Shown here piece after piece: positions 53,612 to 63,003 of a DNA stretch of 64,000 nt. The stretch comes from Flammeovirgaceae bacterium (GTDB taxonomy: Bacteria; Bacteroidota; Bacteroidia; Cytophagales; Cyclobacteriaceae): NCBI GenBank assembly GCA_027487845.1, contig JAIYCV010000021.1, positions 1 to 64,000 on the forward strand, in the 5' to 3' direction. The notes beneath the pieces were generated by a model. It worked only from the letters and a program-made list of their open reading frames with translations, ran no database searches and had not been told where the DNA came from. Numbering within the stretch: position 1 is the stretch's first letter; every line of letters starts with the position of its first letter. The position numbers and the translations under genes were made by a program.

Positions 53612-54979
53612 ATGATAGCTGAAGAAAAATACGTGTTTGCTTCTGAAACGAAAAGGAAGCTTATTGTACTTGGGTTGGTAGGTCTTGCTCTTTTTGTCCT
53701 AGGTATTTTTATGACTATGGGGTCAGAAGGAGGACATGGTGGGAAAGGCCATGCTTCGTCCGCGGAAATCACTAAAAATCTTGTCGCTAGTGCGGATGAG
53801 GGTGCTGCGAAAGAACATGGCGAAAGTCACGTAACTGCTGGGGCGGCTGAACATCATGGTTCACCTACGTGGTTAAAGAGAGTGTATACATCACTGTGGC
53901 AAAATAACATCTTCTTTGCTGGGATTGGAATCATAGGGTTATTTTTCATTGCTATTCAATATGCTGCGCAGGCAGGATGGTCAGCCCCTATTAAAAGGAT
54001 ACCCTTGGCAATGGGGCATTGGATTCCGTTCGCGGGGGTATTAATGATTGTTTTGTGGTTTATCGTAAAGGGTGATATTTTCCATTGGACACACCATGAT
54101 TTATACGTTCCGGGGGAAGGGTTCGATCCCATTATTAACGGCAAGAGTCCTTTTTTCTTCTGGCCTTTGGCAGGTGGTACATTCCCTTTTTTCTTTGTTT
54201 TTAGGATGGTATTATTTTTCGGCCTTTGGTACTTGTTTTTTACCTTGATTAAGAAGCACATGCTTGCCGAGGATATTGAGGGTGGTAATGGACATTGGTA
54301 CTCGATGAGAAAGTTATCAGCTTATTTCTTGGTTATTTTTGCCGTGAGTTCTTCTGTGTCTGCCTGGGATTGGGTTATGAGTATCGACACGCATTGGTTT
54401 AGTACTATGTTCGGATGGTACGTTTTTGCAAGCTGGTGGGTAACAGGGTTGGCAGTAATAGCGTTGATCGTTGCGAATTTGAAAACAGCCGGATATTTAA
54501 AAATGGTTAATGGTAATCACTTACACGACCTAGGGAAATTTATCTTCGGTTTTAGTATCTTCTGGACCTATATCTGGTTCTGTCAGTTCATGCTTATTTA
54601 TTATGCGAATATTCCGGAGGAGACAATTTATTTTTATCAGCGTATGAAAGTGGCGCCTTATAGTTGGATATTTTTTGCTAATCTTTTCCTAAACTTTGTG
54701 CTTCCTTTCTTGTTGTTAATGACAAGAGATGCAAAACGCCATGTGTCCATGTTAAAGGTGGTTTGTCCGATTGTAATAGTTGGTCACTGGTTTGATTTTT
54801 ACAACATGGTAACGCCTGGTGTTATGCAAGGAAACGGAGGGATAGGGTTTTTAGAGATAGGATTAGGACTTGTGTTTGCGGCCTTCTTTTTATACGTGGT
54901 TCTTTCAAATCTATCTAAGTTTTCTTTGGTAGCCAAGAACCATCCCTTCATGAATGAAAGCATGAATCATCATATTTAG
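53612..54979 (+). CDS. actF: Alternative complex III subunit F (membrane subunit)
   Basis: 455 residues with about ten membrane helices, a distant paralogue of ActC. Near the N-terminus is a His/Gly-rich periplasmic stretch (GGHGGKGHAS, then AAEHHG). The GHWIPF, WAWD-like SAWDWVMSID and HLHDLGKFIFGFS motifs resemble the family. It completes the membrane core. 22 bp after actE, 29 bp before coxB. Confidence 0.92.
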   Translation: MIAEEKYVFASETKRKLIVLGLVGLALFVLGIFMTMGSEGGHGGKGHASSAEITKNLVASADEGAAKEHGESHVTAGAAEHHGSPTWLKRVYTSLWQNNIFFAGIGIIGLFFIAIQYAAQAGWSAPIKRIPLAMGHWIPFAGVLMIVLWFIVKGDIFHWTHHDLYVPGEGFDPIINGKSPFFFWPLAGGTFPFFFVFRMVLFFGLWYLFFTLIKKHMLAEDIEGGNGHWYSMRKLSAYFLVIFAVSSSVSAWDWVMSIDTHWFSTMFGWYVFASWWVTGLAVIALIVANLKTAGYLKMVNGNHLHDLGKFIFGFSIFWTYIWFCQFMLIYYANIPEETIYFYQRMKVAPYSWIFFANLFLNFVLPFLLLMTRDAKRHVSMLKVVCPIVIVGHWFDFYNMVTPGVMQGNGGIGFLEIGLGLVFAAFFLYVVLSNLSKFSLVAKNHPFMNESMNHHI

Positions 54980-55008
54980 TGTTATAAGATATTTTAAAGA
55001 GTAATAGT

Positions 55009-56085
55009 ATGACAAGTATAGCTATTGGTGTCGGGGTTGTATTGATTCTTGCGATTCTGTTCATGATCTTCAGGATATCCAGTCTGGTGGGTCTTGTAAA
55101 AGGTAAGGAATCTACTGATCCATACAATAAGGTAAATGCCTTCTTGTTTATGGTGTTTAGTATTTCAAGTATTGTAGGATTTTTATGGTACTCTTATGCG
55201 CATTTTAGTGAATACACCTTACCGGTAGCTTCGGAACACGGTAAAATAACAGATAATCTGTTTTGGATCACCATGGGGGTTACGATTATCTCATTTGCTA
55301 TTATCAGTATAGCTATGTTTTGGTTTACCTATAAATATCAATACAATCCAAATAGGAAAGCCGAGTTTATAGCGGACAATCACACGCTGGAAATCATTTG
55401 GACGGTTGTTCCTGCAATTGTACTCTCGCTGCTCGTGTTTAAAGGACTTAGGGTTTGGAGCGATATCACTGGTCCTGCGAAAGAAGATGCGGAGGTAATC
55501 GAATTGGTAGGACAGCAATGGCTATGGTCTGCGCGTTATCCTGGTGTGAAAGACAAGCAATTGGGACAATTTAACTATCGGTTAATAGATGCTTCCAATG
55601 AATTTGGTTTGGACTTGACTGATAAGAATTCGTTTGACGATTTTAAATCACTTGAGCTGCACGTTCCGAAAGGAAAGGAAGTGCTGTTGAAAATTAGAGC
55701 GAAAGATGTTCTTCATAGTGTATTCCTCCCTCATTTCAGAGTTAAAATGGACGCTGTGCCAGGTATGACCACTTTCTTCAAGTTTACCGCAACAAAGACT
55801 ACGCAAGAAATGCGGGATGAACTAAGCAATCCCAAATTTAATTATGAAATGGCTTGTACCGAAATATGTGGTAAAGGGCATTTCTCGATGAAGTTTCCGA
55901 TGGTAGTGGATGAGCCAGAAGATTATGAGAAATGGAAAGCATCTCAGGAAGCTTGGTTGAAATTAAACCCTGAATATTTGAAGAAGGTGCCGGAAGCATT
56001 GAAAGAGGCAGCGATGATTAAGGCCGGTCTGCCGCTAGATGTCAAAATCGGTTCAACCGTTCAAACCGTTTCAGTTAATAATTAA
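55009..56085 (+). CDS. coxB: Cytochrome c oxidase subunit II
   Basis: 358 residues. An extended N-terminus adds two membrane helices before the usual two-helix hairpin, ending near residue 155. The periplasmic domain has VGQQWLWSARYPG (electron-entry Trp) and the CuA ligands in LHSVFLPHFR and CTEICGKGHFSM. No C-terminal CxxCH is present, so this is an aa3 rather than caa3 subunit, and electrons must come from a separate cytochrome such as ActE. Confidence 0.95.
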   Translation: MTSIAIGVGVVLILAILFMIFRISSLVGLVKGKESTDPYNKVNAFLFMVFSISSIVGFLWYSYAHFSEYTLPVASEHGKITDNLFWITMGVTIISFAIISIAMFWFTYKYQYNPNRKAEFIADNHTLEIIWTVVPAIVLSLLVFKGLRVWSDITGPAKEDAEVIELVGQQWLWSARYPGVKDKQLGQFNYRLIDASNEFGLDLTDKNSFDDFKSLELHVPKGKEVLLKIRAKDVLHSVFLPHFRVKMDAVPGMTTFFKFTATKTTQEMRDELSNPKFNYEMACTEICGKGHFSMKFPMVVDEPEDYEKWKASQEAWLKLNPEYLKKVPEALKEAAMIKAGLPLDVKIGSTVQTVSVNN

Positions 56086-56099
56086 GATATATAATTAAT

Positions 56100-57983
56100 A
56101 TGGCAGCAACAGTAACTCACTCTCCAGCGGAAGTTCATGTTCATGACGAGCATGGACACGATGAGCACGCGCATGGAAATTTTTGGACTACCTATATTTT
56201 TAGCGAGGATCATAAGGTCATAGCAAAGCAATTCCTAATCACAGGTATGATTTGGGCGCTGATTGGAGGCATACTTTCGGTTCTGTTCAGACTGCAACTT
56301 GGCTTTCCCGAAGCTAATTTATCATGGTTGAAGCCATTGTTGGGCGGCTGGTTAACTGCTGAAGGAAAAATCGACCCAGAGTTTTATTTGGCGCTTGTTA
56401 CAATGCATGGAACCATTATGGTGTTCTTCGTTTTAACGGCTGGGTTAAGCGGCACATTTAGTAATTTCCTTATACCTCTTCAAGTAGGTGCAAGAGATAT
56501 GGCATCTGGCTTTATGAATATGCTCTCCTACTGGTTCTTTTTCTTGTCTAGCGTTGTAATGTTGACTTCTTTGTTTATTTCCACAGGTCCTGCAGCCGGT
56601 GGATGGACAATTTATCCTCCTCTAAGCGCATTGCCACAAGCCATTTCAGGTAGTGGACTTGGAATGACACTTTGGTTAGTGTCGATGGCATTGTTTATAG
56701 TGAGCAGCTTGTTGGGAAGCATCAATTACATAACTACGGTAATCAACTTGAGAACCAAGGGGATGACATTTACGAAGTTACCGCTTACGATTTGGGCTTT
56801 CTTCTTCACGGCAATTATTGGAATATTAGCGTTCCCAGTATTATTCGGAGCAGCTTTATTGTTGATTTTTGATAGGAGTTTCGGTACCAGCTTTTATCTT
56901 TCTGATATTTATATCGGTGGCGAGGCGCTGCCAAATCAAGGTGGAAGTCCCATTCTTTTTCAGCATTTATTTTGGTTCCTAGGCCATCCTGAGGTGTATA
57001 TCGTATTGTTACCAGCCTTGGGATTGTCTTCCGAAATCATAGCAACAAATTCAAGGAAGCCCATCTTCGGATACAAAGCTATGGTTGGTTCAATGATGTT
57101 CATCGCAATACTATCTTTCGTAGTATGGGCGCATCACATGTTTGTGACAGGTATGAACCCTTTTTTAGGGTCAATCTTTACACTTCTCACGTTGATAATT
57201 GCTGTGCCCTCGGCCGTGAAAATATTCAACTACGTTACCACTCTTTGGAAAGGTAATCTAATCTTTACACCAGCTATGTTATTCTCTATTGGATTGGTGT
57301 CATTCTTCCTTACGGGAGGTATAACCGGATTGTTTTTAGGAAACTCAGCGGTTGATATTCAGTTGCATGATACGTACTTCGTAGTAGCCCACTTTCACTT
57401 GGTTATGGGTAGTGCTTCGTTCTTTGGAATGATGGCAGGTGTTTATCATTGGTTTCCGAAAATGTTTGGTAGGATGATGGACAACCGTCTTGGCTACATT
57501 CACTTTTGGTTGACTTTCATTGGCGTGTACTTGGTGTTCTTCCCTATGCACTATATCGGTATAGCTGGGTTCCCAAGAAGATATTATACTTGGACAACCT
57601 TCGAAACATTCAGCGGATTCGCAGATTTGAATATGTTAGTAAGTATAGCTGCTATCATTACCCTTTCCGCACAGTTTATTTTTATATTCAATTTTGTATA
57701 TGCAATTTTTAGAGGTAAAAAGGCACCTGCCAATCCTTGGAATTCAAATACACTTGAGTGGACGACACCACGTCTTCCAGGGCATGGTAACTGGCCAGGA
57801 GAAATTCCTACGGTGTACCGTTGGCCATACGATTATTCAAAACCAGGCGCAAAGGATGACTTTATTCCGCAAAATGTTCCTTATTCTGAAACACCTGAGT
57901 CTAATTTTCCATTCGAGAATGAACAAATTAAGCTCGAGCTTGGAAACAATGGTGCAATAGTAGTTGAAAACAAAAAACATTAG
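56100..57983 (+). CDS. coxA: Cytochrome c oxidase subunit I
   Basis: 627 residues, about twelve to thirteen helices. Heme-copper ligands: VTMHGTIMVF (low-spin heme His), FLGHPEVYIVLLPALG (CuB His with cross-linked Tyr, and the A1-type Glu), WAHHMFVTG (two CuB His), and HDTYFVVAHFHLVMG (hemes a3 and a). The D-channel aspartate lies in VGARDMASG. A His-rich N-terminal stretch (HVHDEHGHDEHAHG) may bind metal. It reduces O2 and pumps protons. Confidence 0.96.
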   Translation: MAATVTHSPAEVHVHDEHGHDEHAHGNFWTTYIFSEDHKVIAKQFLITGMIWALIGGILSVLFRLQLGFPEANLSWLKPLLGGWLTAEGKIDPEFYLALVTMHGTIMVFFVLTAGLSGTFSNFLIPLQVGARDMASGFMNMLSYWFFFLSSVVMLTSLFISTGPAAGGWTIYPPLSALPQAISGSGLGMTLWLVSMALFIVSSLLGSINYITTVINLRTKGMTFTKLPLTIWAFFFTAIIGILAFPVLFGAALLLIFDRSFGTSFYLSDIYIGGEALPNQGGSPILFQHLFWFLGHPEVYIVLLPALGLSSEIIATNSRKPIFGYKAMVGSMMFIAILSFVVWAHHMFVTGMNPFLGSIFTLLTLIIAVPSAVKIFNYVTTLWKGNLIFTPAMLFSIGLVSFFLTGGITGLFLGNSAVDIQLHDTYFVVAHFHLVMGSASFFGMMAGVYHWFPKMFGRMMDNRLGYIHFWLTFIGVYLVFFPMHYIGIAGFPRRYYTWTTFETFSGFADLNMLVSIAAIITLSAQFIFIFNFVYAIFRGKKAPANPWNSNTLEWTTPRLPGHGNWPGEIPTVYRWPYDYSKPGAKDDFIPQNVPYSETPESNFPFENEQIKLELGNNGAIVVENKKH

Positions 57984-58001
57984 TATTTCCTTTAATCCAT
58001 T

Positions 58002-59027
58002 TTGAAAGCAGCGATCAGAAAGTTTAATAAGCTCTGCTTAACCACACTGATCGCTGTTTATTTTTTGATTCTTGTTGGCGGAGTTGTTCGATCTACTGGT
58101 TCGGGAATGGGCTGCCCAGATTGGCCTAAATGTTTTGGGCGTTGGATTCCTCCCACATCTGCCGCAGATTTACCAGTTGATTACAAAGACAGTTACGCAT
58201 CAAATAGAGAAAAGAAGAATAGAAAATTTGCCGTGTTGTTATCAACTATTGGCCTGACGGAGACAGCGCAGAAGTTACTTGCTGACGAGTCGATTTTGGT
58301 GGAAGCCGATTTCAACGCTAGCAAAACGTGGATTGAGTATCTGAATAGATTGGTGGGGGTGGTGATAGGTTTTTTAATTATTTTGGTAGTTTGGCAATCG
58401 TTTAAATTAAGATCGCAAGAGCCCCAATTATTTTGGCTTTCCGTAATAACGTTGATCGGTGTTTTGTTTCAAGGTTGGTTTGGGTCAATAGTAGTGTCTA
58501 CTAATTTAACCCAGTGGACGATTACCATCCACATGTTTTTAGCCCTTGTAATAGTTTTTCTTCTTATACTTATTTACTTCAAAAGTAAATTTGAATCTCC
58601 TGTTCGACTTAGTATTAGCGTAACTAATGCTCTACTGGTTTGTTGTATCGTGGTTGTTTTGGTTCAAGTCTTTTTTGGGACACAAGTCCGTGAAGAAATA
58701 GATAGAATTGCTTCTTCTTTTAACAGAGCAGACTGGATTTCAAATTTGGGTGTCGATTTTATAGTTCATAGATCGTTTTCATGGGGAGTCCTTCTTTTGA
58801 ATTTGTTGTTGGTATACCGATTGAGAAAAACTAAAATTGCAAATACTTTATCAACTGCGTTAATAACCGTAATTTTGGCATCGATACTATCAGGTGTAAT
58901 TATGGCTTACTTTTCCATTCCAGCTTTTGTTCAACCTGTGCATTTGTTGTTAGCAACCGTCATTTTCGGAATCCAAATTCTTTTGGTCTTGAAGGTAAAC
59001 ACATCGGATTCAAGCCTGTTATATTAA
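58002..59027 (+). CDS. ctaA: Heme A synthase (CtaA/COX15)
   Basis: 341 residues. The start appears to be TTG at 58002: no ATG exists until after the conserved VRSTGSGMGCPDWPKCFGR motif. Eight membrane helices, with conserved His near EYLNRLVG, IHMF, HRSFSWG and PVHLLLA. It oxidises heme O to heme A for the oxidase. 18 bp after coxA and 5 bp before ctaB. Confidence 0.93.
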   Translation: MKAAIRKFNKLCLTTLIAVYFLILVGGVVRSTGSGMGCPDWPKCFGRWIPPTSAADLPVDYKDSYASNREKKNRKFAVLLSTIGLTETAQKLLADESILVEADFNASKTWIEYLNRLVGVVIGFLIILVVWQSFKLRSQEPQLFWLSVITLIGVLFQGWFGSIVVSTNLTQWTITIHMFLALVIVFLLILIYFKSKFESPVRLSISVTNALLVCCIVVVLVQVFFGTQVREEIDRIASSFNRADWISNLGVDFIVHRSFSWGVLLLNLLLVYRLRKTKIANTLSTALITVILASILSGVIMAYFSIPAFVQPVHLLLATVIFGIQILLVLKVNTSDSSLLY

Positions 59028-59032
59028 GTAGT

Positions 59033-59929
59033 ATGGGAAGTCAAGTAATAGATTCTAATCTCGTGTTGGTTCTCGCCAAAGTGAAAGGTTTTGTTGAGTT
59101 GCTCAAGGTTCGCCTCTCGATGTTGGTAGCTTTTTCGTGCGCATTTGGATACGCACTTGCCAATTCGGGGAGAGTCAATTTCGAGAGTTTACTTATGCTT
59201 TACATTGGTGGCTTTTTGTTATCTGGAGCATCTTCATCCATCAATCAAATCATTGAAAAAGATCTTGATAAAGTAATGACTCGAACAATGAATAGGCCGT
59301 TGCCCACTAACCGCCTTTCAATAAATGAAGCCATCATATTCACCATTGTGTGTTTGTTGTCTAGTGCTGTTATTTTATGGTTGTACACTAACCCTTTAAC
59401 CGTTGTTCTTTCGTTGGTGTCGATGGTTCTTTACAGTTTTGTATACACTCCTTTGAAAAGAGTGGGGCCGATAGCTGTTTTTGTTGGTGCCATTCCAGGG
59501 GCGCTGCCTCCTTTGTTAGGCTGGATTGCCGCGACTGGTTCCGTCAGTCATGAAGCCATGATCATATTCGGAATACAATTTATTTGGCAATTTCCACATT
59601 TCTGGGCTATTGCTTGGGTGGCGGATGACGACTATAAAAAAGCAGGCTTTAAATTGCTTCCTTCTGGAGGAGGAAAAGATATAAACACGGCCATTCAAAT
59701 AATGATTTACACAATGTTTTTGATACCGCTCGGCTTGTTACCGGCAAAGTTTGGGATTACAGGAATAAATAGCGCGATAATTGCGACCATTTGTGGTATC
59801 GCTTTTTTCGCCCAAACTTTTTCGTTGATGAAAACCGGTAGCAGAAAATCTGCATTAAGGATTATGTTTGGCTCTTTTTTGTATTTGCCAATTGTTCAAA
59901 TTGCGTATTTAATGGATAAAATAAACTGA
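59033..59929 (+). CDS. ctaB: Protoheme IX farnesyltransferase (heme O synthase)
   Basis: 298 residues, UbiA-type prenyltransferase with about nine helices. Aspartate-rich motifs: NQIIEKDLDKVMTRTMNRPL (about 80-99) and WVADDDYKKAG (about 197). It adds farnesyl to heme B to make heme O, using farnesyl diphosphate. 2 bp before the next gene, so coupled. Confidence 0.95.
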   Translation: MGSQVIDSNLVLVLAKVKGFVELLKVRLSMLVAFSCAFGYALANSGRVNFESLLMLYIGGFLLSGASSSINQIIEKDLDKVMTRTMNRPLPTNRLSINEAIIFTIVCLLSSAVILWLYTNPLTVVLSLVSMVLYSFVYTPLKRVGPIAVFVGAIPGALPPLLGWIAATGSVSHEAMIIFGIQFIWQFPHFWAIAWVADDDYKKAGFKLLPSGGGKDINTAIQIMIYTMFLIPLGLLPAKFGITGINSAIIATICGIAFFAQTFSLMKTGSRKSALRIMFGSFLYLPIVQIAYLMDKIN

Positions 59930-59931
59930 TT

Positions 59932-60513
59932 ATGACAAGCGAGTTTAGAATAGTGGAAGAACCAAAGCAGCCGTTGGCAATGAATGCCAAAAAGTTTGCG
60001 ATGTGGTTATTTTTGGTAAGTGTGGGTATGTTGTTTGCCGCTTTTTCTTCTGCTTACATTGTGAGGCAAGCGGAAGGAAACTGGGTTGATTTTTCCCTAC
60101 CTAGTTTATTCTACTACACCACCGCAATTATTGTTTTGAGCGGTATTTCTATGCAGTGGGCCTATTTTGCAGCAAAAAAGGATGAGTTTGGGAAAGTTAA
60201 GACGTTGGTGGGTATTACTGCAGTGTTGGGAATTGCGTTTTTGGTAGGGCAGGTGATAGGATGGAGGCAACTGACTGAAAGCAGCATCTATTTGGTGGGA
60301 AATCCTTCTGGTTCATTTGTTTATATTTTAACAGGACTACACGGAGCACATTTAATCGGAGGAATTGTGTTCTTAATCATCGTGTTAATTTCTGCGTTTC
60401 AGATGAAAATTCATTCAAAGAATTTACTGCAAATAGAATTATGCGTTACTTATTGGCATTTTCTTGGTGGCCTTTGGATATATTTGTTCGTATTCTTAAT
60501 ATTGAACCGTTAA
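59932..60513 (+). CDS. Cytochrome c oxidase subunit III-like (first copy, five-helix)
   Basis: 193 residues with about five helices. AFSSAYIVRQAEGNW and LHGAHLIGG near the third helix, then CVTYWHFLGGLWIYLFVFL, match the COX3 family; the two extra N-terminal helices of classical subunit III are absent. Second COX3 gene follows 13 bp later, the usual Bacteroidota pair. Both are structural subunits of the oxidase. Confidence 0.88.
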   Translation: MTSEFRIVEEPKQPLAMNAKKFAMWLFLVSVGMLFAAFSSAYIVRQAEGNWVDFSLPSLFYYTTAIIVLSGISMQWAYFAAKKDEFGKVKTLVGITAVLGIAFLVGQVIGWRQLTESSIYLVGNPSGSFVYILTGLHGAHLIGGIVFLIIVLISAFQMKIHSKNLLQIELCVTYWHFLGGLWIYLFVFLILNR

Positions 60514-60526
60514 ACTAAACTCGTTT

Positions 60527-61300
60527 ATGTCTCATTCTTCAACTGCAGCAGTTTCAGATTCCGAACAGGATGTTTGGAATGGTGGCGTTTCCCCTCTAAA
60601 CGCTAGTTATGGCAAACTGATGATGTGGTTTTTTTTACTTTCAGATGCCTTTACTTTTTCTGGCTTACTGGTAACTTATGGTCTTGTGAGATCGGCTCAC
60701 AAAGCGTATGATGGTGCCGTTGAAGCTTTTACATTCTCTCACGCTTATTGGCCAATTCCCGAAAGAGTATTCGATGCAGTACCATTCCTGCATGGAGTTT
60801 CTCTCCCGTTGGTATTTGTTGGAATTATGACATTCGTCCTTATCATGAGCTCGGTAACAATGGTGTTAGCGGTTGAAGCTGGCCATAGAATGGACAGAGC
60901 TGCTGTTGAGAAGTGGATGCTTTGGACTATTCTTGGCGGTATTGCTTTTTTAAGCTGTCAAGCTTGGGAGTGGACACACTTCATTGTTGGTACAGAGAAT
61001 GGAACCACAATTAAAGAAATTGTAAATGGCGAGTGGATAACGCGCACTATTTATGGAGCTAGTCTGGTTGAAAATCAATATGGACCGGCAGATTTTGCAG
61101 ATTTCTTTTTCTTCATTACTGGTTTTCATGGTTTCCACGTTTTTAGTGGTGTTCTTTTGAATTTCCTAATCTACTACAGAACAGTTACGGGCATGTATGA
61201 TCGCAGAGGTCATTATGAAATGGTTGAGAAGGTTGGCTTATATTGGCACTTTGTTGACCTTGTTTGGGTATTTGTATTTACTTTCTTCTACTTAGTATAA
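60527..61300 (+). CDS. Cytochrome c oxidase subunit III (second copy)
   Basis: 257 residues. FFLLSDAFTFSGLLVTYGLVR, SCQAWEWTHFI, TGFHGFHVFSGVLLN and LYWHFVDLVWVFVFTFFYLV give the COX3 helices with conserved His and Glu/Asp. A periplasmic loop of about 50 residues lies between helices 3 and 4. Subunit III stabilises the proton-uptake path of subunit I (family knowledge). Confidence 0.9.
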   Translation: MSHSSTAAVSDSEQDVWNGGVSPLNASYGKLMMWFFLLSDAFTFSGLLVTYGLVRSAHKAYDGAVEAFTFSHAYWPIPERVFDAVPFLHGVSLPLVFVGIMTFVLIMSSVTMVLAVEAGHRMDRAAVEKWMLWTILGGIAFLSCQAWEWTHFIVGTENGTTIKEIVNGEWITRTIYGASLVENQYGPADFADFFFFITGFHGFHVFSGVLLNFLIYYRTVTGMYDRRGHYEMVEKVGLYWHFVDLVWVFVFTFFYLV

Positions 61301-61319
61301 AAACTTTTAAATCGGAAAA

Positions 61320-61646
61320 ATGGAACATTCGCACGAGCCTCAGGTCACAGTTCTCCCTCCCAACAAGGAAAAAATTAAAAAACTTTGGACGGTAGCTGGC
61401 ATATTGGGAATAATTACGGCAATTGAATTTGCAATTGCATTCTCTGTTCCACATGGCACTTTTAAAACATTTGTTTTCGTAGTTATGACGATCGTTAAGG
61501 CTGGTTATATAGTAGGCGAGTTTATGCATTTGAAATACGAAGCAAAGGTTCTTTTCTGGTCAATTCTTATACCTATGATATTTGTAGTCTGGATGTTGGT
61601 TGCTTTCGTTTACGAGGGCATGAAAATCTCAGACGTCCATTTTTAG
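61320..61646 (+). CDS. Cytochrome c oxidase subunit IV
   Basis: 108 residues with three helices (about 25-45, 50-75 and 82-102). It has EFMHLKYEAK, typical of the small prokaryotic COX4 family. Last gene of the operon before the terminator at 61669. Confidence 0.88.
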   Translation: MEHSHEPQVTVLPPNKEKIKKLWTVAGILGIITAIEFAIAFSVPHGTFKTFVFVVMTIVKAGYIVGEFMHLKYEAKVLFWSILIPMIFVVWMLVAFVYEGMKISDVHF

Positions 61647-61668
61647 TTTTTTGAGCTTAGTTGAGAGA

Positions 61669-61696
61669 AGGCTATAGCAAACTATAGCCTTTTTTT
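61669..61696 (+). terminator. Terminator ending the ACIII-oxidase operon
   Basis: AGGCTATAG and CTATAGCCT form a 9-bp perfect stem around a 4-nt loop, followed by six more T. It lies 22 bp after the subunit IV stop. Confidence 0.85.
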
Positions 61697-61720
61697 ATGT
61701 CCCTTTGCAAACGTGTAACA

Positions 61721-62230
61721 ATGAAAAGAAAATCGATATACCTGATCATCGCCCTAATTTTACCGGTTGCAATTTTTGTGTTTTTGAAGCTCACTGGAAA
61801 AAATCAATTTGATATCCCCATTTATTATGAGTCTGGAATAGACAGTTTAAGTTCAATTTGCGGTCATGATTACTCAAGACCTTATATATTGCCAGATTCA
61901 ATCTTGAGCAAGGTAGGATGGAAGGAAAAGGAATGTTCTATTTTTGTGCTTGGAAAGTCAAATGAGTTGGAACTAAAACGCCTTACCGATGTTTTTCTAT
62001 CGGAGGATTTTTCGTGCTACTTTATTAACGATGAAACAAAAAAAGATGCTATTCAATTAAGTCTCACTGATTTTGGGAATTGGAAGAATTGTTTTTTTAT
62101 AGCCAAAGAAAAAAGTAACCTAGTTTTAATGGATAAGCAAAAGAGAATACGAGGTTATTATTCAATAGGATCCAGAGAAGAGATGGACCGATTGATAGTT
62201 GAGATGAAAATTTTATTAAAGCAGTACTAA
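61721..62230 (+). CDS. SCO1/SenC-like protein lacking copper ligands
   Basis: 169 residues from the ATG at 61721 (the ATG at 61697 lies in the tail of the terminator). An N-terminal anchor (about 8-25) precedes a thioredoxin-like domain. The C-terminus (VLMDKQKRIRGYYSIGS then EEMDRLIVEMKILL) is close to SCO proteins. The usual CxxxC and the distal His are missing; the remaining Cys (ICGHDY, KECSIF, FSCYF, KNCFF) do not form the motif. Position before DUF420 is where Bacteroidota loci carry SCO. It may have lost copper delivery, or act as a redox/structural partner. Confidence 0.7.
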   Translation: MKRKSIYLIIALILPVAIFVFLKLTGKNQFDIPIYYESGIDSLSSICGHDYSRPYILPDSILSKVGWKEKECSIFVLGKSNELELKRLTDVFLSEDFSCYFINDETKKDAIQLSLTDFGNWKNCFFIAKEKSNLVLMDKQKRIRGYYSIGSREEMDRLIVEMKILLKQY

Positions 62231-62231
62231 A

Positions 62232-62759
62232 ATGCCGAACAACGTAAAGAATCAAGAGCCTTATCAAAAGTTGATTATTGCGCTTTCTATTGTTATACCA
62301 TTGACGGTGGCTATTCTTTTTAAAGTAAAAATTGAGGGATTTGACTTCTCTTTTCTTCCACCAATATACGCTTCGATCAATGGAGTTACGTCCATTTTAT
62401 TACTATTAGCACTAATAGCGATTAAGAACGGAAATAGGAGGGTTCACGAAACTATTATGAAAGTGTGTATCGCCCTTTCTGCAGCGTTCTTGGTTATGTA
62501 CGTTGCCTATCATATGACCAGCGATCCAACTGCTTTTGGTGGGGATGGGTTTGTAAAATATACCTATTATTTCATTCTAATAACGCACATTATTCTGTCC
62601 ATTGCAGTTATTCCGCTAGTAATGTTTACCTTCGTGAGAGCTCTCTCACAGAATTTTGACAGACATAGAAAACTGGCAAAAATCACATTTCCAATTTGGC
62701 TTTACGTGGCAATAACTGGTGTTGTTGTTTACCTGATGATAAGTCCTTATTACAAATAA
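62232..62759 (+). CDS. DUF420 membrane protein (CtaM-like oxidase assembly factor)
   Basis: 175 residues with four or five helices. Conserved: HETIMKVCIALSAAFLVMYVAYH, LITHIILS, and DRHRKLAKITFPIWLYVAITGVVVYLM. This is the DUF420 pattern. In other bacteria such a protein (CtaM) is needed for heme-copper oxidase assembly. 1 bp after the SCO-like gene. Confidence 0.88.
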   Translation: MPNNVKNQEPYQKLIIALSIVIPLTVAILFKVKIEGFDFSFLPPIYASINGVTSILLLLALIAIKNGNRRVHETIMKVCIALSAAFLVMYVAYHMTSDPTAFGGDGFVKYTYYFILITHIILSIAVIPLVMFTFVRALSQNFDRHRKLAKITFPIWLYVAITGVVVYLMISPYYK

Positions 62760-62760
62760 C

Positions 62761-63003
62761 ATGATTATGAAAAAAATATTGATTTTGTTTTTTTTGTTCG
62801 TGATGTTGCTATCTCAAACTAATACTTGGGCACAGTGTGCCATGTGTCGGGCTACGTTGGAGAATAACATTAGTAATGGAAATGTAGGTATAGCTGCAGG
62901 AATCAATGTAGGCATCATGTACCTTTTTTTTGCGCCTTATTTAGCGGTAGGTTTGCTAGCTTTTTTTTGGTATCGATCTACTCGACAAAATGCAAATCAA
63001 TAA
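62761..63003 (+). CDS. Small membrane protein with a Cys pair (80 aa)
   Basis: A signal-like helix (about 4-24) precedes a QCAMCRATLENN segment with a CxxC pair (about 26-29), then one membrane helix (about 48-70). The second in-frame ATG at 62767 is also possible. Proteins like this are frequent beside cox genes in Bacteroidota; the CxxC could bind metal or form a disulfide. It overlaps the next gene by 14 bp. Confidence 0.65.
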   Translation: MIMKKILILFFLFVMLLSQTNTWAQCAMCRATLENNISNGNVGIAAGINVGIMYLFFAPYLAVGLLAFFWYRSTRQNANQ

